This document shows positions 51,265 to 55,908 of a DNA stretch of 55,908 nt, in pieces (within the stretch, counting starts at the first letter, position 1; every line of letters starts with the position of its first letter). Source of the stretch: Pseudomonadota bacterium (GTDB lineage Bacteria; Pseudomonadota; Gammaproteobacteria; Steroidobacterales; SZUA-146); NCBI GenBank assembly GCA_039028935.1, contig JBCCHD010000024.1, forward strand, positions 1 to 55,908, written 5' to 3'. Position numbers and translations under genes: made by a program. The notes under the pieces were generated by a model, which was given only the letters and a program-made list of their open reading frames with translations, searched no databases and had not been told where the DNA came from.

Positions 51265-53709
51265 ATGCAGGACTTTGAAAAGCTCGGCTCGTTTTATCTT
51301 GGCAAACGCGTCAACGACGCGGGCGAACTTGCCGATGATTTGGTGCTGTATGACGCCAAGGATCTCACGACGCACGCCGTCATCATCGGCATGACAGGCA
51401 GCGGCAAAACGGGACTCGGGGTGGGTATTATCGAAGAAGCCGCCATGGATAACGTGCCCGTGATCGCCATCGATCCAAAAGGGGATATGGGCAATGTATT
51501 GCTCACCTTTCCTGCGTTGTCGGCCAAAGCGTTTACGCCGTGGGTGGATCCGCAAGCCGCTTCGGGAGCCGGCGAGACTGTCGAAGCGTTTGGGGCGAGT
51601 CAGGCGGCGCTTTGGAAAAAAGGGCTTAAGAGTTGGGGGCAGGACGGTAAACGCATCAAACGGTTGCGCGAGTCCACCGATTTTGCGATTTACACACCAG
51701 GTAGCACGGCGGGGCGGCCTCTCTCGGTGCTCGAGAACTTTAATGCACCACCGGCTGCTGTTATTGAAGACACCGATGTCTACACCGACAAGATTCAGGC
51801 CACGGCGACGGGCATTCTTGCGCTTTTGGGTATCGAGTCTGATCCCATTACGTCACGTGAGCATATTCTTATTTCAAATGTTCTTGATCATTACTGGCGA
51901 CTTGGTAAAAACCTCGACATCAGTGCGCTGATCGGCGCAATCCAACAGCCGCCCATGGACAAAGTGGGCGTGATGGAGCTCGACGCGTTCTTTGATCCTA
52001 AAGATCGTTTTGCGTTGGCGATGAAGCTCAATAATTTGCTTGCTGCGCCTGGATTCACGTCGTGGATGAGCGGCGAGCCGCTCGATACCGCGCGACTGCT
52101 ACACACGCCAGAGGGCAAACCAAAAGTATCGATTGTGTCGATCGCCCATCTATCCGATGAACAGCGCATGTTCTTTGTGACGATGCTTCTTAGCGATATA
52201 TTGAGTTGGATGCGCACACAGCCGGGTACGGGTAGCCTGCGCGCCATTCTCTACATGGATGAGATTTTCGGCTATATGCCACCCACCGCGAATCCGCCGA
52301 GCAAGAAACTCTTTCTAACATTACTGAAACAGGCCCGCGCGTTCGGTCTGGGGTTGGTGCTCTCTACACAGAACCCGGTTGATTTGGATTACAAGGGACT
52401 ATCAAATACCGGCACTTGGTTTATTGGTCGCCTGCAGACGGAGCGCGACAAAATGCGGGTAATGGAGGGCCTGGAGGGTGCCGCAAGTAAGGGTGATTTC
52501 GATCGAGGAAAAATGGAGCAGGTGCTCGCAGGGCTGGGTAAGCGTAAATTCTTGCTTCACAACGTGCATGAGGACGAGGACGTGGTATTCGGTACGCGTT
52601 GGGTCATGTCGTACCTCGCTGGGCCCATGACGCGAGATCAGATTAAGCGCCTCAACGCGCTTAATCCGCCGTCAACGGCGACGGTGGCGCAGGCCACGGC
52701 GAAGGCCGAGGCCTCCGAAAAGGCACACGCGCAGACGGCCATGAAGCAACAAGCGGTGACCGAATCGATGCCGCCAGCGCTCGACCCAAAAATCACACAA
52801 TACTATGTGCCGCAGACCAAGCCCCACCGCGGCACGCTGGTGTATCAGCCCACTGTTGTGGGCGCGGCCGAGGTTGTGTACTCGAGTGCCCGGTATCATA
52901 TTGATGCCGACAAATCGTTTCTGATGATGGGGCATGTTGACGACGCGCCCGTGCCTCTAGAGTGGGAAGAAGCCAGCGCACTTGAGTGTGGTTTTGATGA
53001 TTTGTTGACTGAAGCTGAGGACTACGCAGACTATGCGGAGGTGGATGGGCCGATGGCGAAAGTGCGTAGTTATGCGTCGTGGTCGAAGCTGTACAAACGC
53101 TGGTTGCGCAACGACAACGCGATCACGCTCTATCAATACAAGCCTTTAAAAGCAGTCTCAACATTTGGTGAATCGGAGGGCGACTTTCGTGTTCGCCTGC
53201 AGATAATTGCGAATGAGCAACGAGACCTCGCTGTGGGTAAGCTTCGAGCAAAATACGCCTCAAAGCTTGCCAGCGCGGAGGAACGCGTGCGTAAAGCGCA
53301 GCAGAAATTGGACGTCGAAAAAGAGCAGGCGAAAAAGAAGAAACTCGATTCGGTTCTGGGCTTCGGTGCCGCAGTGATTGGAACGTTGCTGGGTCGCAAA
53401 AAGGTTAGCTACACGTCGGCATCGCGTGTGCGAACGGCAATGGGCCGACTAGGTTCTTCCAAAAAAGAAGCGGCTGACGTTGATCGCGCAGAAGAAACGC
53501 TCGACGTGCTGACTCAGAAATTCAAAGCGCTGAGTGAAGAGGTCGAGCAGGCAGTCGCGGACCTAGAGGGCACGTTTTCGACCAACGGCGTGGAGCTGAA
53601 CGAGATTTCAATCAAACCCAAGTCCACCGAAATTCTGGTGCACTTCGTGGCCTTGGGGTGGGCGCCATATGATCGCGACAGCAAAGGGCGCCTGACGCCC
53701 GTATATTGA
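51265..53709 (+). CDS. HerA-like P-loop ATPase with C-terminal coiled coil
   Basis: 814 residues from the ATG at 51265, which has GGGGGAG just upstream; the frame is open 30 codons further but without support. Walker A GMTGSGKTG lies near 41-49, and VIAIDPKGDMGN near 60-75 is the typical HerA/DUF87 segment. Walker B is AILYMDEIFGYMPP, followed by LVLSTQNPVDLDYKG. The C-terminal third has a charged coiled coil (about 650-700, LASAEERVRKAQQKLDVEKEQ-like) and a short Lys-rich stretch. HerA-type enzymes are hexameric DNA-translocating ATPases; no nuclease partner is adjacent. The role here is unknown. Confidence 0.82.
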   Translation: MQDFEKLGSFYLGKRVNDAGELADDLVLYDAKDLTTHAVIIGMTGSGKTGLGVGIIEEAAMDNVPVIAIDPKGDMGNVLLTFPALSAKAFTPWVDPQAASGAGETVEAFGASQAALWKKGLKSWGQDGKRIKRLRESTDFAIYTPGSTAGRPLSVLENFNAPPAAVIEDTDVYTDKIQATATGILALLGIESDPITSREHILISNVLDHYWRLGKNLDISALIGAIQQPPMDKVGVMELDAFFDPKDRFALAMKLNNLLAAPGFTSWMSGEPLDTARLLHTPEGKPKVSIVSIAHLSDEQRMFFVTMLLSDILSWMRTQPGTGSLRAILYMDEIFGYMPPTANPPSKKLFLTLLKQARAFGLGLVLSTQNPVDLDYKGLSNTGTWFIGRLQTERDKMRVMEGLEGAASKGDFDRGKMEQVLAGLGKRKFLLHNVHEDEDVVFGTRWVMSYLAGPMTRDQIKRLNALNPPSTATVAQATAKAEASEKAHAQTAMKQQAVTESMPPALDPKITQYYVPQTKPHRGTLVYQPTVVGAAEVVYSSARYHIDADKSFLMMGHVDDAPVPLEWEEASALECGFDDLLTEAEDYADYAEVDGPMAKVRSYASWSKLYKRWLRNDNAITLYQYKPLKAVSTFGESEGDFRVRLQIIANEQRDLAVGKLRAKYASKLASAEERVRKAQQKLDVEKEQAKKKKLDSVLGFGAAVIGTLLGRKKVSYTSASRVRTAMGRLGSSKKEAADVDRAEETLDVLTQKFKALSEEVEQAVADLEGTFSTNGVELNEISIKPKSTEILVHFVALGWAPYDRDSKGRLTPVY

Positions 53710-53738
53710 GTCACACGGACGACCGGTCTGTCATCGTT

Positions 53739-54551
53739 TTACTGGCACGATTTAGGCAAAAAGCGCGGTTCGATATCGTCACTAGCACAGCGGTACCGCA
53801 ACACCCGTTCCTCAATGTAGGGTGTGAGTAAAATGGTGCCGTTCGCTACGCTCTGAGCATTCGGCGGTGCGCCTTTCATCACAATCTCGACCACGCCGGT
53901 ATCGGCGTGCGCATACAATATCGCGTAGACCGAATCGACGGGCTCACTCAATCCCAGTTCTTCAAGATCCGCCTCTGTTGGCCATCCATTATCCTGAGCG
54001 AACGCCGCCATGGTTTGTCGAACCGGTGTCGACACGTTCATGCTTTCACCCACCTGCGCTCGCGCGGTGTAATCCTGATAGGCAGGGAGGGCAATTGCCG
54101 CTAACACGCCCGCCATAAACGTGAGCGGAAGCGCCAGCCCGCCGAGCCACAAGAGCAATGTGTTGGGGGGTGGCTTTTTGCCAAATCGGTTCGCACCGGC
54201 GTTGCCGGGTATAAACACAAAGAGCAGATTCACCAGAGGAATCAGCACCAGCACGGACCACCAGCCACTGGCATTGAAATCGTGGCAGCGTTTAATCGTG
54301 AATATAAAGGTAACCACGATCAGCGGGATCATAATTATGGCCGAAGCCGTGCCTTCCGTTACCTCATCGGCAGCCAATCCGAGGCTCACGACGATTAATA
54401 CGCCCACCGCATAGATGAGTGAGGATACCCAGAAGCTGTGGGCTAAGTAGCGAATACGCCCAAAGCGACCTTGAGGGCTAAAGATCTTTACATCGCCATA
54501 GTCCAGTTGGTCCGCGACCGGTGCCGCGGGTGGTGAGTATTCGTCGCGCAT
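53739..54551 (-). CDS. DUF805 membrane domain fused to a pilin-like helix and domain
   Basis: 270 residues from the ATG at 54551. The first part is a DUF805 membrane domain (about 22-125): FSPQGRFGRIRYL, then helices and the family loop KRCHDFNASGWWSVL, ending FIPGNAGANRFG. After one more membrane helix comes GVLAAIALPAYQDYTARAQV (148-167), nearly identical to the distal part of a type IV pilin N-terminal helix. A pilin-like C-terminal region with two cysteines (near CASDD and KSC) follows. The prepilin peptidase site and Glu5 are absent because the helix is internal. The function is unknown; it may be an inner-membrane relic or scaffold rather than a fibre subunit. Confidence 0.8.
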   Translation of the reverse strand: MRDEYSPPAAPVADQLDYGDVKIFSPQGRFGRIRYLAHSFWVSSLIYAVGVLIVVSLGLAADEVTEGTASAIIMIPLIVVTFIFTIKRCHDFNASGWWSVLVLIPLVNLLFVFIPGNAGANRFGKKPPPNTLLLWLGGLALPLTFMAGVLAAIALPAYQDYTARAQVGESMNVSTPVRQTMAAFAQDNGWPTEADLEELGLSEPVDSVYAILYAHADTGVVEIVMKGAPPNAQSVANGTILLTPYIEERVLRYRCASDDIEPRFLPKSCQ

Positions 54552-54719
54552 GTTAGGTCCCCATTTTTTGTTATTCGAAGTACCACGAAAGTGTCGTCGC
54601 ACGCCATGAGAATACCAAGATAGTCTCGGGCGAGACAGCCGCATCGACTAGGTCAGAGAGTGTACTCGAAGACGGGATGGTGTCTGCCGATCGGAACAGT
54701 CCCCGTCGACACGCGCTGG

Positions 54720-55796
54720 TCAGGATTCGAGCTGTTTTACGTTGATCGCAAATTTTTTCAGCGCCGCACGAAGCTGATGGTAGCTCAAGCCTAGCGCGGC
54801 AGCAGTGTGGCCTTGATGGTAGCGATGTTGGGCTAGCGCTTGTTTGATCAGATTCGACTCAATCGTATCGATGTGCGCTTTCAGATCGAGTGGGAAGTCG
54901 GTGATCGATGTGTCGATTGAATTTGGGGGAGAATCGAAAGGCCTATTATTGTCGCTCTGGTCGCTCTGGTCGCTCTGGTCCTCGGGCGGTGAGGGTGTCG
55001 CTACGCGATCGGGTGCCGTCTGCTGAAACGGATTCAAAATAATGTCATCCACTTCTTCGCCGTCGTCGGGTGCGCGATAGACTGAGCGTTCTACTGCGTT
55101 TTTGAGTTCGCGGACGTTGCCAGGCCAGTGGTAGGTCATGAGAGCGTCTTCAGCCTCGGGAGTGAAGCCGGGGAAGAAGGCGCGGCCCAATTCACTGGTC
55201 ATGCCGACCGCGAAATACGTGGCGAGCGTGCCGATGTCTTCTTTGCGTTCGCGTAGCGGTGGCACCCAGATCACGTCGAACGCGAGACGATCCAAAAGAT
55301 CGCTTCGAAATTCATCGTTCGCGGCCAATTTAGGCAGATCGGCATTGGTGGCACCAACGATGCGAACATCAACGCGCACCGTTTCGGTGCCACCCACGCG
55401 TTCGAATTCACCGTATTCGATAACCCGTAGGATCTTCTCCTGCATGCGACGCGGGATCGTGCCCAGCTCATCAAGAAATAGCGTACCGCCATCGGCGCGC
55501 TCAAAGCGACCAATATGGCGTTTTGACGCCCCGGTAAAAGCGCCGGCCTCGTGGCCAAAAAGTTCGGATTCGAGAATGCTCTCGGTCAGGGCCGCGCAGT
55601 TTACTTTGACCAGTGGTTGTTCCCATCTCGGCGAGAGAAAGTGAACGCGGCTTGCAAACAGCTCCTTACCGGTGCCGCGTTCACCGAGAATAAGCACGGG
55701 TTTGGCAAGCTGTGCGGCTCGGGAGGCATGCTCGAGGGCCCGTTGAAATTCGGGTGCCTCGCCCAGGATGTTTTGCTCGGGTCGATTGGCGATCAA
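54720..55796 (-). CDS. pspF: Sigma-54-dependent phage shock protein activator PspF
   Basis: 358 residues (E. coli about 325). It lacks a receiver domain and begins directly with the AAA+ core, as in PspF. Walker A GERGTGKE is at 38-45, GAFTGA (sigma-54 contact loop) at 85-90 and Walker B LFLDELGTIP at about 113-122. A Fis-type helix-turn-helix closes the protein (HTAAALGLSYHQLRAAL). The extra length is a polar linker rich in Asp, Ser, Gln and Pro encoded partly by a 9-bp tandem repeat. PspF normally drives the pspABC envelope stress operon, which would lie to the right, outside the window. Confidence 0.9.
   Translation of the reverse strand: MIANRPEQNILGEAPEFQRALEHASRAAQLAKPVLILGERGTGKELFASRVHFLSPRWEQPLVKVNCAALTESILESELFGHEAGAFTGASKRHIGRFERADGGTLFLDELGTIPRRMQEKILRVIEYGEFERVGGTETVRVDVRIVGATNADLPKLAANDEFRSDLLDRLAFDVIWVPPLRERKEDIGTLATYFAVGMTSELGRAFFPGFTPEAEDALMTYHWPGNVRELKNAVERSVYRAPDDGEEVDDIILNPFQQTAPDRVATPSPPEDQSDQSDQSDNNRPFDSPPNSIDTSITDFPLDLKAHIDTIESNLIKQALAQHRYHQGHTAAALGLSYHQLRAALKKFAINVKQLES
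54951..54977 (-). repeat. 9-bp tandem repeat in the PspF linker
   Basis: Three perfect copies of GTCGCTCTG (plus strand), giving SDQ-SDQ-SDQ-like repeats in the protein linker between the ATPase core and the DNA-binding domain. In-frame units could gain or lose copies without shifting the frame. Confidence 0.85.
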
Positions 55797-55908
55797 GCGT
55801 TACGCTCCTTTATACCCACCGATAAACGCTACGGACCGCTCGGCTCGGTATCTGTCGCACGAGAAGCCGGTTTATCGTTAAGTGTTTTCGTAATAAATAG
55901 CTAAAAAC
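55797..55908. other. Non-coding right edge upstream of pspF
   Basis: 112 bases containing the expected pspF promoter and perhaps the start of the psp operon control region. I see no convincing sigma-54 element here. Confidence 0.4.

Noticed and set aside
1-55908. CRISPR arrays, insertion sequences, prophage, tRNA or rRNA genes
   Set aside because: No regular repeat-spacer pattern, transposase, integrase or cloverleaf/rRNA signature was recognised on reading both strands.

Overview
The window is a 55.9 kb chromosomal segment from a gammaproteobacterium. The evidence is the gene order (rph-rdgB-hemW beside yicC-gmk-rpoZ-spoT-ridA-recG), an aa3-type cytochrome oxidase locus with ctaG, surf1, ctaA and ctaB, trkA-trkH, tatABC and pspF. 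I cannot place it below class level; marine or unclassified lineages would fit. The first 13 bases match the 3' end of an Illumina adapter, so position 1 is an assembly edge and not genuine sequence.

Layout. 0.1-3.5 kb (minus): PP2C phosphatase, rph, rdgB, hemW. 3.6-11.9 kb (plus): yicC, gmk, rpoZ, spoT, ridA, recG, ubiA and a Kbp-like BON/LysM protein ending at a terminator. 12-13.8 kb: comF (minus) divergent from a BioC-like methyltransferase with a degenerate SAM motif. 14.7-19.6 kb: DUF2244 gene, coxB, coxA, a 44-residue membrane protein, ctaG, coxC and a strong terminator. 20-24.3 kb: surf1, a membrane-anchored unknown, ctaA, ctaB and another unknown. 24.4-30.3 kb: uvrD, trkA, trkH and a LOG-family protein. 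30.3-34.4 kb: TRAP permeases dctQ-dctM (plus), with an AlkD-like gene and the TRAP binding protein on the opposite strand.

34.4-41.2 kb is more accessory: a DUF3127 protein, a small membrane protein, a membrane-anchored AraC regulator with repeats that look like its operator, a secreted repeat protein, and a large winged-helix/STAND/TPR regulator. Between that regulator and dtd (41.4-41.6 kb), the minus strand carries what looks like a CsrB/RsmY-family regulatory RNA: a GacA-like palindrome, five GGA motifs, hairpins and an intrinsic terminator. 41.8-43.9 kb: dtd and tatABC. 43.9-51 kb: a peptide-use group made of an M16 lipoprotein protease, a POT peptide transporter and an M2 dipeptidyl carboxypeptidase with a sigma-54-like promoter. 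51-55.8 kb: a HerA-like ATPase, a DUF805 protein fused to a pilin-like helix, and pspF.

Functional links. The cox, surf1, ctaA and ctaB genes supply the structural subunits, copper insertion and heme A for one terminal oxidase. TatABC probably exports the TRAP binding protein, which has an RR signal and a lipobox. The Kbp-like protein and TrkAH both concern potassium. No tRNA, rRNA, CRISPR array, insertion sequence or prophage was recognised.
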